Made by a program: the position numbers and the translations under genes. A model generated the notes under the pieces. That model saw only the letters and a list, made by a program, of their open reading frames with translations, searched no databases and was not told the DNA's origin. Shown here piece by piece: positions 42,165 to 54,024 of a DNA stretch of 64,000 bases (position 1 is the first letter of the stretch; each line of letters opens with the position of its first letter). The DNA is from Circinella umbellata (taxonomy: Eukaryota > Mucoromycota > Mucoromycetes > Mucorales > Lichtheimiaceae): positions 1 to 64,000 of the forward strand of contig JAIWNF010000097.1 of the NCBI GenBank assembly GCA_025093555.1, written 5' to 3'.

Positions 42165-43524
42165 ATGGGTGAATCACGAACAGAACTTGTTGCTTGGCTT
42201 AATGAGTTACTTCAATTAAACTATAGAAAAGTAGAACAAGCAGGCACAGGTAAGCACACACACATATAGATATATATATATATCTTTTTTTTTTTTGTTT
42301 TTCGAGATGAATAACCATGTCAACTTGATTTTTGAACCCTTTTTTTTTACTTTATTCATAAGGTGCTGCCTATTGTCAAGTGATGGATTCGATCTATGGT
42401 AAGTCCATGTCCGAAGAGAAAAAAAAGTTTAGGAAATGAGAATAAAGTTTCGATCAACTAAGGATATATTACTGTTTATATATAGGTGACGTTCATTTAA
42501 CCAAAGTTAAATTTGATACCAAACATGAATATGAGTATGTTGGAAACTATAAAGTACTTCAACGTACATTTGATAAACACAAGTAAGGAAAATTTATTAT
42601 TATTATAAAAGTGTGTACGCGTGTTGTTGTTGTTGTTTTGTAAATACTCACTCACTGACTCACTTTTATGATTTACTATAGAATTGATAAGGTAAATATT
42701 TTTGTAAAAAGAGGGTGGTTGAGATGAGGTAAAAAAAAAAAAAAGAGATTAATAAAGTGATTAAATATATTTAGGTTATTCCTGTGGATCGATTAATGAA
42801 ATGTAAATTTCAAGATAATCTTGAGTTTGTTCAATGGTTAAAACAGTTTTGGGATCATAATTATCCAGGAGGGGATTATGATGCTGTATTACGACGTAAA
42901 AGTGGTGGTCCAGTTAAAACAGGTTCTGTACGTACAGGTCCTGTGGCAACGGGTGGTAGAAAACCAGCTGGTAGTGGTTCAAGTAAGTTTCTATACTTCG
43001 ACGAGATATATATATATATATATATATATTCATATTCATTATTTACATTTATAGCGCGTACAACAAGTCGTGCAGCATCTGGAGCATCGGGTCGATTATC
43101 ATCGGGTAGTGCTAGTCAAACAGCCATGGATAATCATTCTTCATCTATGATTATTGATCTAAACAATCAATTAGCTCAACTCAAAACAACAGTCGATGGT
43201 TTAGAAAAAGAACGTGATTTTTATTTTGGTAAATTACGTGATATTGAAATTTTGGTACAAGAACAATTAGATGATTTAGAAGCAAAAGGACAAGCTATCA
43301 ATGGAGATGCTCCTGATGTTCCTGTACTTAAAGATATTCAAGCTGTTTTATATAGTACTGAGGTAAAAAAAATACATATCTCTGTTTATTTATTTTTTAA
43401 CGGGTTAAAGTAGTAATATTTTTTTTTATTTTATTTAAAATAGGATGGTTTTGAAGTACCACCTGAAGATGATGTAGTTGCAGAAGGAGGACATCATCAA
43501 GATTTTGACGATGAAACATTCTAA
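42165..43524 (+). CDS. EB1/Bim1/Mal3 microtubule plus-end-tracking protein
   Basis: Seven exons: 42165-42249, 42363-42398, 42486-42582, 42682-42691 (10 nt), 42775-42982, 43055-43362 and 43444-43524; 274 aa. N-terminal calponin-homology domain: [61 protein letters not shown] and [31 protein letters not shown] Gly/Ser/Arg linker and an EB-homology coiled coil follow ([20 protein letters not shown].., the FYF-KLRDIE signature). The last residues, DDETF, resemble the EEY/F motif that EB proteins use to bind CAP-Gly domains. Bim1 and Mal3 promote microtubule growth and carry cargo to the plus end. Exon 4 encodes only KIDK; it and the other exons keep the frame. Confidence 0.96.
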
Positions 43525-43855
43525 AATTTCATTTACTTTTTCATTTCTTATTTTTGTAAATTTGTGGAGGAGGGGGAGAAGGGGGTGTTCTTAAAAACAT
43601 AACAATATATCAAAATACATTTTTAATAACCGAGAAAGACGGGTTTTTTTTTATTAAAAAGAAAGAGATGAACAGCATTATTATAAAAACAAAAAAAATT
43701 TACATGTAAGAGGAGGGGGTGGGAAGGGGGGGGAATACAAAGTTTCTAAAGAAAGTAGAGAAAAAGGGTTTTTTTTTTGTTTTGTTTTACATAAAAAGAA
43801 AGGAGGGAAAGGGATGCGTTGTCGAAAGAAAAAAAAAAGGTTAAAGAGGATGAAT

Positions 43856-45672
43856 TTATACCAAATTATATTGTTGATGTAAAAATTTGATATAAGAACT
43901 AAAAGTACTCCACATAGAACCTGTAAATTCTTGTGCATGACTTGCAATTAACCCATCCAAGAAAGGAACAAGGAATTTACCATACTTTACACCATCTTCT
44001 GGATTCACCATATGAAATAATTTAGATTGTTTAAAATCAAACATATCATTCAAGGTGACAATACATGGAAACAATTGAAAAATTTGTTCAAATAATGGAT
44101 CATTGTGTGGATCTCGACTATCCGTTGCCATAAATATCACCAAAGGTCTTGATGTTTGTTTTGTTTCCCAATTTAAAATAGCTTTCGTATTGGAATGGGT
44201 GTCTTGTTCTACTTCATTTATAGATCTTGTTCTTGTGGTTAAGCATCCACTAGGATAAGGTTGTTGTACAAGAGGAGCATATTTTTGTAAATCTCTCCAT
44301 AATTTACCCATCACATCGCCAGAAAATCGTTCAAAAATACTATCTCCTACACGGGCATGCATAGAAACATAAGATCCATCACCACCTATCCGACGAATAA
44401 TCGCTTCAGCTTCATCAAATAAATCAGGTAATGCTTTTCTTGAAAAAACAAATTGTTTAAATAAGAAATCGCGTAATTCTTGCGCTTCTGGGGTAGAAGC
44501 CATGACACGTCCAGTACCAAAAAGAGAACCAAAACTAATGAGTCGTTTGGGAATGGCTTGTAAATCTTGTAAATACAATTCTCGTTGATACTTTTGTAAA
44601 GGTTTAGTATGTTCTTTTGTATCTGCAATACGATAATCATATAAAATAGAATCCTTGACATGATAGGTTTCTTGTTGAGTAATATTGTATTTTCGTTGTA
44701 AATAAGTACGATCATAATCATCTCGATATCGAATACGAACACGTTGTTTTAAAGCAGACATATCAAACAGTCTGTCCCACCTTAAAGATGTGTAACGATA
44801 AGAAGCAAGACATCTTTCTGAATTTATATTTTCTGGGTCAACTTGTTGAATGAGAGCATCCCGACAATGATCCAGATGAGCTTTGGTGATGCGACGATGA
44901 AATGATTCTAATGAATCATATTTACGCCAATGAATAGGTTCACCAAGAATAACAGGAGGTAATAATAAAGTACGATTTAATCGTTCAGCTAACATAAGTG
45001 CATTTACCAAAGCAATACGTTGGTTGTGAAAACCTGAATGGGGATAAAAGGCAAGATATTTTTCGTTTATATCTGTACCATCGCCAGGTGGTAATAATTC
45101 ATCATCAGATGGCATTTTATATACTTTATCTTCAGGAACTTGATCATTTTTTTGCTTGTTATTTTCATCTTGTTGATTGATAAGAGTATTGTCGTTAGGG
45201 TTATTATCAGTATGTTGTTGCTGTTGCTGTTGCTGTTGTTGCTGTTGTTGCTGTTGTTGCTGTTGTTGCTGAGGAGGTGGAGGTGGAGGTTGTTGTTGTT
45301 GTTGCTGTTGTTGTTGAGGAGGTAGAGAAGGAGGTTGCTGACCAACAGGTTGTTGTTGATAATAAAGATTGTCATTAGGATTGGTATTATGTTCTAATAC
45401 ACGTTGAGTAGGTCTCTTGTTACGAATACGACGAATGGAATCCAATACAAAATCTCGAGGTACAGTGACATCTACATCACCTGCTGTTGAATGATGATGC
45501 TCTTTTACATGTTGTCCATAACGTGTTTTATGAGATGTATTTTGTTCTTCAATCAATGGACTTTCAGTAAGCCATGATACAAAAAAAATACAAGGGCTAT
45601 TCCAAGTGAAAAAATAGCCAATCGACGTAAAAGTCTATTACGTTTTAATGAACGAACGGGAAGAAATGACAT
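43856..45672 (-). CDS. GDP-fucose protein O-fucosyltransferase-like type II membrane protein
   Basis: Nearly single-exon on the minus strand. An ATG at 45672 starts MSFLPVRSLKRNRLLRRLAIFSLGIALVFF, a basic cytosolic tip plus a membrane anchor, as in Golgi glycosyltransferases. The frame then needs one extra base in the 8-nt T run (forward 45581-45588) to join VSWLTESPLIEEQNT and continue to the stop at 43856, giving about 605 aa. A Gln-rich stem follows (two long CAG/CAA tracts). The domain proper begins YLAFYPHSGFHNQRIALVNALMLAERLNRTLLLPP and later has SYVSMHARVGD, the O-fucosyltransferase GDP-fucose-binding motif with Arg. The family transfers fucose to Ser/Thr in secretory proteins; some plant-like members act on other acceptors. 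Neither acceptor nor donor is proven. The frameshift could be a sequencing error or a mutation. Confidence 0.78.
45205..45345. repeat. CAG/CAA-type trinucleotide tract encoding polyglutamine
   Basis: On the plus strand this reads as TTG/CTG repeats; on the coding (minus) strand it encodes Gln and Pro runs in the stem of the O-fucosyltransferase-like protein. The mixture of CAA and CAG suggests an old, slowly evolving polyQ, but length polymorphism is likely. Confidence 0.8.
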
Positions 45673-46780
45673 GTGGTTTTTTTGTTTTTTTGTGTGTGTA
45701 GAAAGGAAGGAGGCGTCTGTGTGTGTGTGCGTGTGTATTTAATGAAAAAAATGAAAGATAAATACAAATTGAATAATAATAATAAAAGAAAACAATAAAC
45801 CAGGAACCAAAATATAATAAAAACAGAAAAAATTAAACACACAAAACAACACAAACAAATGCAAATAAAAAAACAAAAAACAACAACAAAAAAAAACAAA
45901 AAATATGAAAATGAAAGGAGAGGAAAAAGGTTTTAAAGGAATAATAATAATCAAAAATAAATTATATATCAAAAAAAAAAAAACGAGCCCAAACTTAAAG
46001 ACGGTAAATCACCTTTTTTTCTTTTTTAAAAGAATATTATGATTTTTCCATTAAGCTTTAGCGTGCACTGTGTCACATTGAACCAGAAATTGATTAACAA
46101 AAAACTTCCCGACAAAGGTAAAAAAGATGCTTTAAAAAGTCGGAATCATGGGGGGGGAAGAGTTCAGATTAGCCAAGAGAGTTATTATTATTATAGGAAA
46201 CACTTTATATCTACCTTTCCCCCCCCCCAAGTGTTTTGGAAAATCTCTAAATAAAGACAAAAGGTAATTTGATTTAACTCGTGTTTTTAGCTTGGCTTTT
46301 TTTTTTCGCCCAAAAAAAGAAAATCATTAGTTCTAGTTCTTTCCAAGTTATTAAAGTCGTTTATTTATTATCTTTTGAATATATATTTTAGATAATCATA
46401 ACAGCCTATAAACTACTTTTATATATATATTAAATAGGAAGGAAAGAAGAAAAAAAAAGCTGAACTAAGAAACGATCCCGTTTGAAACAAATGATGTAGC
46501 TTTTATTTATTTTTGACCGGAGCATTAAAGTGAATAGGTTTTGGGGGGTGGTGTCTTACGTCGATCTTTTTTTTTTTCTTTCATCGTCAAACAAAATCTC
46601 GTGTTACAATATTTTTTTTTTATTTCCAGATTTTGGTAAGTGGGGGGAGGGAATCTTATCAAAACGAGATAAAAAGAAAAGACTCTAATATAGAAGTTTA
46701 TATATATATTATAAGTTTGTTACACTTTTCTTTTTGTGTGTGTTACTGGTAATATATAAGTATATATATTAGAAGAAGTT
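45673..46780. other. Intergenic region, 1.1 kb
   Basis: 5' flank of the O-fucosyltransferase-like gene, with GT repeats near 45700-45735 and an A-rich stretch, then AT-rich spacer and the 3' flank of the Gdt1 gene. No supported gene. The 46039-46254 open frame has no domain. Confidence 0.4.
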
Positions 46781-46873
46781 TTATTCTTGAAAATAGAATG
46801 CGTGATGTATATATATAAAACCAAATAGAATAAACATAAAAGATCCAACCATTGCCACTAAAATTATATATAT

Positions 46874-46926
<53 letters not shown>

Positions 46927-47971
46927 CAAGGGGAGGAAGAGAATGGATTAATAAAGTTGATAAGTTTACCAACAATTTTCACTTTTTTGTTTTTAATTCC
47001 CCCTCTAATAACCCCATTTTCTTTTTACCTGTTCTTACAGAAATTCGATCTGCAATCAGTCGACCTCCCAAAACTGCTAAAGCTGTACATGTCGCGTGAC
47101 CTATAATAACGCCAATAGCTACCCAAAGTACATTCTATAATCACATTTTATTTTATTTTTTGTTCGTGAGAAATCCAAATAGAATTGATTATCATAAGAT
47201 AAATTATATCATCATTATTATTATTACATTAGAAGCGGCTAAAGCAATCGTTGAAATTTGTGACTTATCTCCCCATTCTCCAAGAAATGTAAGAATAAAT
47301 GCTTCTATTAAAACAGGTTGTTTTCGTTTTCTTTGTTGCTGTTGGCGTATTTCTTCTCCTTCTTCTTCTTCTTCTTGTGATATTAAATTATATTCTTCCA
47401 TTTTATTCTCACTGTTATTATCATTATCAATAACAACAACAACATTATTATTATTACTTTTATGAGATTGGTGTTGTTGTTGTTTCATGTGATATGCTTC
47501 CCAGGCCATGCGTATACCAAAAATGAAAAATAAAATAGCCGCTATCCCATTCGTATAACTTTTTGAAATTAAACTAGGTACCACTCGACCTAATAAAGTG
47601 GATACAATGGCCATAATAGATAATGCTGAAAAGGATCCTATAAATACGGCCCATCTTGAATGTTTCATTGCCATGATAGCTGCTATTAAGAATGTTTTGT
47701 CACCTATTTCAGAGATACCAATCATTAATAATGAAGCTATTAATGACTCTTCTTGATCATCTGTAGTATCGGTAAAACGAGTGTCGTCGTCTGTCGTATT
47801 ATTTATATTAAACAATGGATTTTTTACTATAGATAGTGTTGTTGATGATGGTTGTGGTTGTTGTTGTTGTGGAAGATAATCATTTTCGTCAATAGGTGTA
47901 GCTAAAGATGATAAGGATAGGTGTAAAAAGATACCAATAAATAAAAAAAGGGTTAAAAGTCGTAAAAACAT
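46781..47971 (-). CDS. Gdt1/TMEM165 family cation transporter (UPF0016)
   Basis: Three exons on the minus strand: 47971-47228, 47134-47029 and 46857-46781; 308 aa. After a signal-like start (MFLRLLTLFLFIGIFLHLS) comes the two-fold UPF0016 architecture. Repeat 1 has MIGISEIGDKTFLIAAIMAM and repeat 2 has FLGEWGDKSQISTIALAASN, the paired E-x-G-D-K-(S/T) motifs that bind Ca2+/Mn2+. Helices continue into exons 2 and 3 (ALAVLGGRLIADRIS, MVGSFMFILFGFIYIHHAF). The loop between repeats is Gln/Glu-rich. Gdt1 and TMEM165 supply Golgi Mn2+/Ca2+ for glycosylation, which suits the neighbouring putative glycosyltransferase. Intron 2 (47028-46858) contains a long GA microsatellite. Confidence 0.94.
46877..46923. 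repeat. (GA)n microsatellite in Gdt1 intron 2
   Basis: About 23 copies of AG/GA lie within the second intron of the minus-strand Gdt1 gene, near its 3' splice site (the acceptor is at 46858 on the complementary strand). On the transcript strand it reads as a CT tract, so it may act as or extend the polypyrimidine tract. Confidence 0.85.
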
Positions 47972-48220
47972 GAAAAGAAAATTAATAAGAAAAGAAAAGA
48001 AAAAGAAAAGATAAAAGGAGGGGGAGGTGCAGTGTGTTTTTTTTTAATAATAATTTTATGCACAGTTCTTTCTAAACATTTTGATGTACGGATGATTCCG
48101 AAAGAAAGAAAAGAAACCCCCGAAAGAGAAGGAAGGAAGGAGAAGATAAACTCTTTTTTATTTATTCATTTTGGATATGTTAGATTATCATTGCTGTTAC
48201 TACTAGCTACAAGTTTTTTT

Positions 48221-50631
48221 TTAAGAGCCAAAAGTCAATATCTATATATAAAAAAGTTAGTATTATTATTATTTACTTTAGAAATTATTTTAGTTACCTC
48301 ATCTACAACACCAGCAGCTACAGTTTCACCACCTTTACGAAGCATAATTCGACCTAATTGTTTATTATCTTTAAAACTTTCTAAAGGAATGGGTCGATTG
48401 GTCAATTGAATTTTTACTTTGGCTGTCATTCCTTTCGATAAATGACTATATATTTATATATAGATAAGAATGTTAATTCACGTAGGAAATATTCATATAT
48501 ACTACTACTACTACTACTTCTACTTCTTTTTTTTTTAAACAAATAACTCTCCTCCCCCTTCCTCCTCCCACCCCTCCTTACCGAGGATTTCTTTTTATGA
48601 TTTCTCCAGTTGATTTATCCAAAATACATTCAAGTTTTATAATAGATGCTGGTTCATCTAAACTTTGATGATGTAAAATAACCTATTATAATAATAATTC
48701 ATGATTATTAATGACATAATCCATCATATAACACGTATGTATGTGTGTTTATTTGTTATATGAAAGTGAAAAAAGGGGAAAGGGGAGAGGGAAGGTAAAA
48801 ACTATTATTTTTTCCCCTTCTCCTTTTCCAACCCTTCCCTCCCCCCCCCCACCCAAACACTTTTTTTTGCATATCTCTCTCACACACCATTCATAAAAAA
48901 AAATAGCAAACTTTTTTTTTCTACACTTACTGGATAACCATTTGTGATGGGGACTTTGAGATCAAAAACAACAATTTGAGCAGTAAAAGTAGAAGTGACA
49001 GGTACTGGAGAAAGTGGATTACATAAAACACATCCAGAACTATGTAATATATCATATGAATAAATCATTTGAGTGCACAAGAAAATAACACACACACACA
49101 TACACGCACAAATTACCTTAAATTCATAATATCTAAACCACTTAATGTCATTAAAACAGAATCACCTGCTGCACCCCAATTGGAACTTTCATCACTGACT
49201 TGTAAAGCTTTAACAATACCCATTTCACCACCAGGGACTACCATTAATTGTTCACCTACTTGCACATGACCTGCATCGATCGTACCACCTGCAGAAACCC
49301 CACTACTACTACCAATACCTCCTTTAAAAAAATCAGTGACACCTATTCGAAGTGGTTTATCCAGTTGTCTTACAGGTGGTTCAAATCCATCTATAATTTA
49401 AAGAAAAAAAATTTCAAATCAGTCATTCTTTTGGAGGAGGAGGTTTTGATACATAGAAAGAAAATGATATTCTTCTTTACCAATTAAATCAATTAAACAT
49501 GGACCTTGATACCAAGGTACTAATTCACTCTTTTTAATTAAATTTTCTCCAGTTAATCCAGAAACAGGAATATAAGAAAGATTCGATTTACGAAATCCTG
49601 CTTGTGTTAAAAAATTTCCTAATTTTTCAATAATTTCATTATAACGATCTTGGTCCCAATTCATCTAAATAATTGAAAAAAATACCCCCCACACACACAA
49701 AAACATGGATTTTTTTTTTCCATTAGAAAATAAAATTATATACAAGTGTTAGCGGGGGGGAGGAGTAACTTACCATATCTAATTTATTGACAGCAATAAT
49801 CATTTGTTGAACACCTAAACTTCGAGCAAGAATAGCATGTTCTTTTGTTTGACCATTGGCTATAAAACCAGATTCAAATCCACCTGTACTAGCATCCACT
49901 ACCAAAATGGCTGCATCTGCCTTTATATTTGAAAAAGTTCCTTATATGTTAAGAAGTTGAAGGTTTGTTTGTTTGTTTGTTTAATATACAAAGATGTATT
50001 ACCTGAGCAGTACCAGAAATCATATTGGGAATAAAATCACGATGACCAGGAGCATCCAGTAATGTAAAACTTCGATGATTTGTTTCAAAGCTATTCATTG
50101 CAATATCCATTGTAATACCACTAAATAATATAAATCCCCCCCATCAAAAAAAACATATACTTTTGTTAATATATATCTCTCTCTTTCTTTTATTGTTTTT
50201 TTGATCCATTAAATATATATATAACCTTACCGATCACGTTCTTCTCCAGTTTCATCAAGTACCCAAGCAAACGCAAATGAACCTTTTCCAACCTTTTGTG
50301 CATCTCGTTCATATTTTTTCATGACTCGATCATTCACATGACCCAATGAATATAATACATGTCCCATTAATGTCGATTTACCAGCATCCACGTGACCTAT
50401 CATTTCCTTATCTTTTTAGTAAAAAAAAAAACCTTCATGAGATAAAAGTTATTATTATTAGTTACCAATAATAACCAAATTAAGTTTTGGTTTTTCACCC
50501 GATCGTTTTTCATATTCTTCTAATACATTGACACGTTTCGAGGTAGGTACTTTAGCTAATGGAGAAGCTGATCTTGGTGTATCAGGTGGTGTAGAAACAG
50601 GTGTAGAAGTAACAGATAATTTCGATAATGG

Positions 50632-50662
<31 letters not shown>

Positions 50663-52856
50663 GATAATCCTAATCCTTCCATATCTTGAGATAATTGATC
50701 TTTTTGTTCTTGAACTTGTTTTTTAATAGATCCAGTTGAAGTTGTTGATGTTGTTGTTGATTTTTTGGGTTGAGATGTAGATGATGCTTTATATATGCAT
50801 ATACAAAAGAGAGAAATTGAAAAAGGAGGATGTGTTAGTTTGAAGTTTTTATTAAGAAGATGTTAGAATACTACACCCTTTTAAATTGATTCTAATAACC
50901 TTAAAACAATAACACAGTAATACCAAAAAAAATAACATAAAAGTCCAAGTCGTTTTTTTTTAAAAAAAAAGAAAAAGTGTGTGTGTGTGTGTGTGTGAAG
51001 GGAATAGAAAAAGAAGTGGGGGGAGTTCATTTAATAGATAGAGGATTATAATTTTCGTCCACCACTACGTTGACTTTGTGCTTTCAAAACAATATCATCT
51101 GGACTTGGATCATGAAATGAAAATAAATGAATATTTTCAACACTTGCTTTTTTCATTGCTTCATAAAATGCTTGTCCAACAGAACTCGGTAAATTGGATA
51201 ATATATCTATATTTTCCATGCCTTCTTGATTTGAGTTTCTTTTAAATAGAAAATTAGCTGCTGTAGAAGGAGGAGCACACAGTGGATTGGTGGTTGTCAT
51301 GGGTATCGATAATTGAGACGGTTGTTGTTGTTTTTCTTTTTGAATAGGTGTTATTTGTATTTCTTCTTTTTTCTCCATTATTTGTTGCTCTTGTTTGGGT
51401 TGAACACGTGATTGTTCTTGTTTGAATGGTTGTTTCTTTGCAAGTCCTGTTAAACTTGAAAGTTTATTGATGTGGGGTGAAGATTTTGTCGTTGTTGTAC
51501 GTGTGGCAAGATGTGTCAATCCTGTTTTGTTATTATTATCCTTATTATTAGACTGAGCGGATGATTTAGCTAATGCTGTTAACGAGGATGATTTATCTTG
51601 ATTGGTTTGCTGCTGTTGTTGACGTGAAGCTAAATTTTGTAATGCAGATTTACCACGTTGTCCCACTGATCTTTGGGCTAATGATTGAAGTGAAGAAGGA
51701 GTCGATTTTTTTATTGTTTCATTATTATTTTTCTTCGCTAATCCAAGTAAGGGTGATGATGATAGCGTCGTTGGATTATTTCGATTAGCAAGATTTTGTA
51801 ATGCAGATGTACGTGGTCGTTGACTTAGTTGTCCAAGTGATATTGTAGATTTCTTATCCTGTTGTTGTTGTTGTTGTTGTTGTTGTTCTTTCCAAAGTAC
51901 ATCTGGATAAAGTTTAGATGGAGGACGACGATATCTTGGTTTACGATCTATAATAAAAATAATAAAAAAAAAGAAAGATATTTAATCAAATTATACTGAT
52001 TTTTTAAGTTAGGAACAAATCCAAATTAATAAAGTTCACATATAAAAGAATTTTCTTGGATAAACTCACCTTATTATTATTTTCCATAATGAATTCATTC
52101 AAGTATATTCCCATCGGACAGAAGGTTGTAGGATTTTGAAAGTGAAAGGAGGGAGGGGAAGGGAGGGGAAGGAGAGAGAAGCATACAAAAAAAAACGACT
52201 TGTACAATTTTTGAATAAAAAAAAAAAAGGATTTACCTTTGGCTGCTTTCTTTGCTGCTTTTTTCTTTTGTTTTTCTTCTTCTGCTTTTCTTTCAGCAAT
52301 TTTTTCTATTTCCAATTATTATTATTAGTTATTTAAAAATATTAGGATTCAAAATGATTTCTTTTATATTCAAGTTTTATGTTACCAATAACCCATTGAA
52401 CTGTTTCTTCTCGATCGAAATAATAATACCATAAGGCTTCTTTAATTTCCATATCTGAAACAGGAATATCCTCATTGCCAATAACACTTAAAACATGCGC
52501 TAAACCGTCAGCTAACTCTATGCGATCTTTTTCTGAAAGATCGGTTTCGTCCACTATATATTATATAAATAGTTTTTTTTAAGAATGTGTTCTCTTTTAC
52601 AAATGAAACAACTTTAAATAATGCTCGTTTTCGGTTGTTTTTGTTGTTTATTACTATTATTACATTCATTTTCTTCATAATCGACCGCATAATCGTCTTC
52701 TTCAAGCACATCTATTTAAGCGCCACCACAAAATAAAAAAAGAGCGTGTTATTGTTTGAAGACTACTATTCATTTTTTTTAAAAAAAAGGGAGTCCTCTT
52801 TTCTTTTCTTTTTTACCATCAATATCTAAATTTCGAACTGCTCTATGTCTCGACAT
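48221..52856 (-). CDS. HBS1: Hbs1-type translational GTPase (ribosome rescue), skipping the 902-nt alternative exon
   Basis: Fourteen exons on the minus strand: 52856-52817, 52711-52655, 52553-52386, 52305-52237, 50786-50466, 50396-50231, 50120-50003, 49920-49774, 49664-49481, 49390-49117, 49039-48931, 48682-48582, 48445-48298 and 48241-48221; 640 aa. N-terminus [13 protein letters not shown] as in Hbs1. GTPase motifs: G1 [10 protein letters not shown]2 RGITMDI, G3 DAPGHRD, G4 NKLD and G5 [10 protein letters not shown]-Tu-like domains 2 and 3 end [18 protein letters not shown]. Hbs1 with Dom34/Pelota splits stalled or empty ribosomes. The last intron has a perfect TACTAAC branch point. Splicing it gives ..DEILTFGS instead of ..DEVTKIIS.., and DEIL fits the family. 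Exon 4 joins exon 6 in frame, so exon 5 (51947-51046) is left out. Confidence 0.9.
51046..52856 (-). CDS. SKI7: Ski7-like splice form of HBS1 (alternative terminal exon)
   Basis: Sharing exons 1-4 with Hbs1, this form reads exon 5 from 51947 to a stop at 51046, so the transcript encodes 411 aa with no GTPase domain. Exon 5 starts at the same phase as exon 6 and has its own stop, hence a terminal exon. It encodes at least eight diverged repeats of the type S-L-x-x-L-A-x-(R/K), such as [17 protein letters not shown] and SLTGLAKK, and ends [20 protein letters not shown]. In other eukaryotes an HBS1 isoform ending in such a Ser-Pro-Asp-Asp motif (HBS1LV3-like) performs the Ski7 role, bridging the Ski complex and the exosome. 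Which transcripts exist here must be read from RNA. Confidence 0.7.
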
Positions 52857-53422
52857 TGTGTAGTTTGCAAAAAAGAAAGAAAGAAGAAAGTAAGAGAAGA
52901 ATTTCCATTATCGCGCCAAGTTTATACAGTGACTTTGGTTCAAGCTTTGTCGGAATTAAACTTTTTTGGGAAGGGTAAAGAAAAAAAAAAAAGGTTAATT
53001 CTACTGACACAGTAAAACTTTGCTTTTTCTAGTTATGAATAGGGCTCATAAAGAGTAATCTATATGGTGGTTTTATTAATAGGTAGAGAGAGAAAAAATT
53101 GTTATACTTTTTCATAACAAGTACAGTGAGAAATTGTAACTGCCGTTCGGTTATTCATAAAACTTTTTTGCATATCATATAACACGGACCAACAAAAATC
53201 TTGTTCGACCCCGATGGGTTTAGACTGCTGCAACTAGAGAGAGAAGCTTTTTTAACCGAGTGCTTGATCAAGAGCTATATATAACTGTCTCCCTGGTTTT
53301 TTCTTTAAGTTAGATTGCGTTTTAAGACCAGGTTTTGTTTCTTCTTAACCATATATATATAAAACAAGAAATTATAAACTATAAGGGAGTGATAGACACG
53401 AAAATAAAAACAATTTGCATTT
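52857..53422. other. Intergenic region upstream of HBS1
   Basis: Holds the HBS1 promoter, with a poly-A/T and purine-rich leader just 5' of 52856. Toward the right it may include relic 3' sequence downstream of the thioesterase fossil (53401-53422 resembles the 3' UTR of copy 1). No active gene seen. Confidence 0.4.
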
Positions 53423-54024
53423 TTACAATCTCGAGTCAATACAATATTTTTTTGTATGTGATACCGGATAACAAAATTTTGCCATCTTCATAATAAACCT
53501 TGGTATAAATATTGGCTAATGATCGACCTACCCATTAAACATCATATTCGAGTCGACCCGTTTAACCAGCAGGGCAATACCACTTTTTATATGATAAGAT
53601 ACAGTTTAAGATCAGTGGATACACCAAGAAAAGACCAACTCCCCTTCTTTACCTGAATAAAATGTGATAATATACACTCTTATTAAGTATAAAAATCGAA
53701 TCACCCAAAAAAAAATACGAAAATTTATTTTTTATTAAGTTGCTATACGCAACCCGCCCATGCATGTTGCCAAGTCTTATAATTATAAATCTGTTGGTTG
53801 GAAACCGATCCCCCTCCCCTTTATATTCTTAATCTATCACATATCATCTTCTTTTTTCACTCGAAATTTGTTCCAAATCAATCATTTATTGAGTAAAGCA
53901 TTAATCATTTTTGAAATTTTATCTTTTCAAAATAGAAAAATTTCCTTTGTCGTGTAAAGAAAATACTTGTATTAATTCTTCTATTAGAAGGATATTTTTC
54001 AGCAACTTTGGTAGAAATCCTTAT
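53423..54024 (-). pseudogene. Decayed third THEM2-like thioesterase gene, inverted
   Basis: The minus strand aligns by eye along its whole length with thioesterase copy 1 (31923-32576), including introns and about 20 bp of 3' UTR. Examples: GACTTGGCAACATGCATGG versus GACTTGGCAACATTCATGG, and TTGGTGTATCCACTGATCTT versus TTGGTGTATCCACTGACCTT. The stop region GACTCGAGATTGTAA at about 53423-53440 is identical. The start codon has become ATA (54024-54022), CAA codons have become TAA at two sites, and there are small indels. It is a full-length relic of a third gene copy, about 20 kb from the live pair and in reverse orientation. Confidence 0.85.

Noticed and set aside
44386..44742. Minus-strand frame inside the O-fucosyltransferase-like gene
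   Set aside because: It overlaps the long conserved coding frame and is a shadow.
48235..48429. HBS1 ending at the unspliced stop 48235 (..[10 protein letters not shown]..)
   Set aside because: The intron with TACTAAC branch point gives DEIL.. at the end, which matches the family; the unspliced tail is low complexity.
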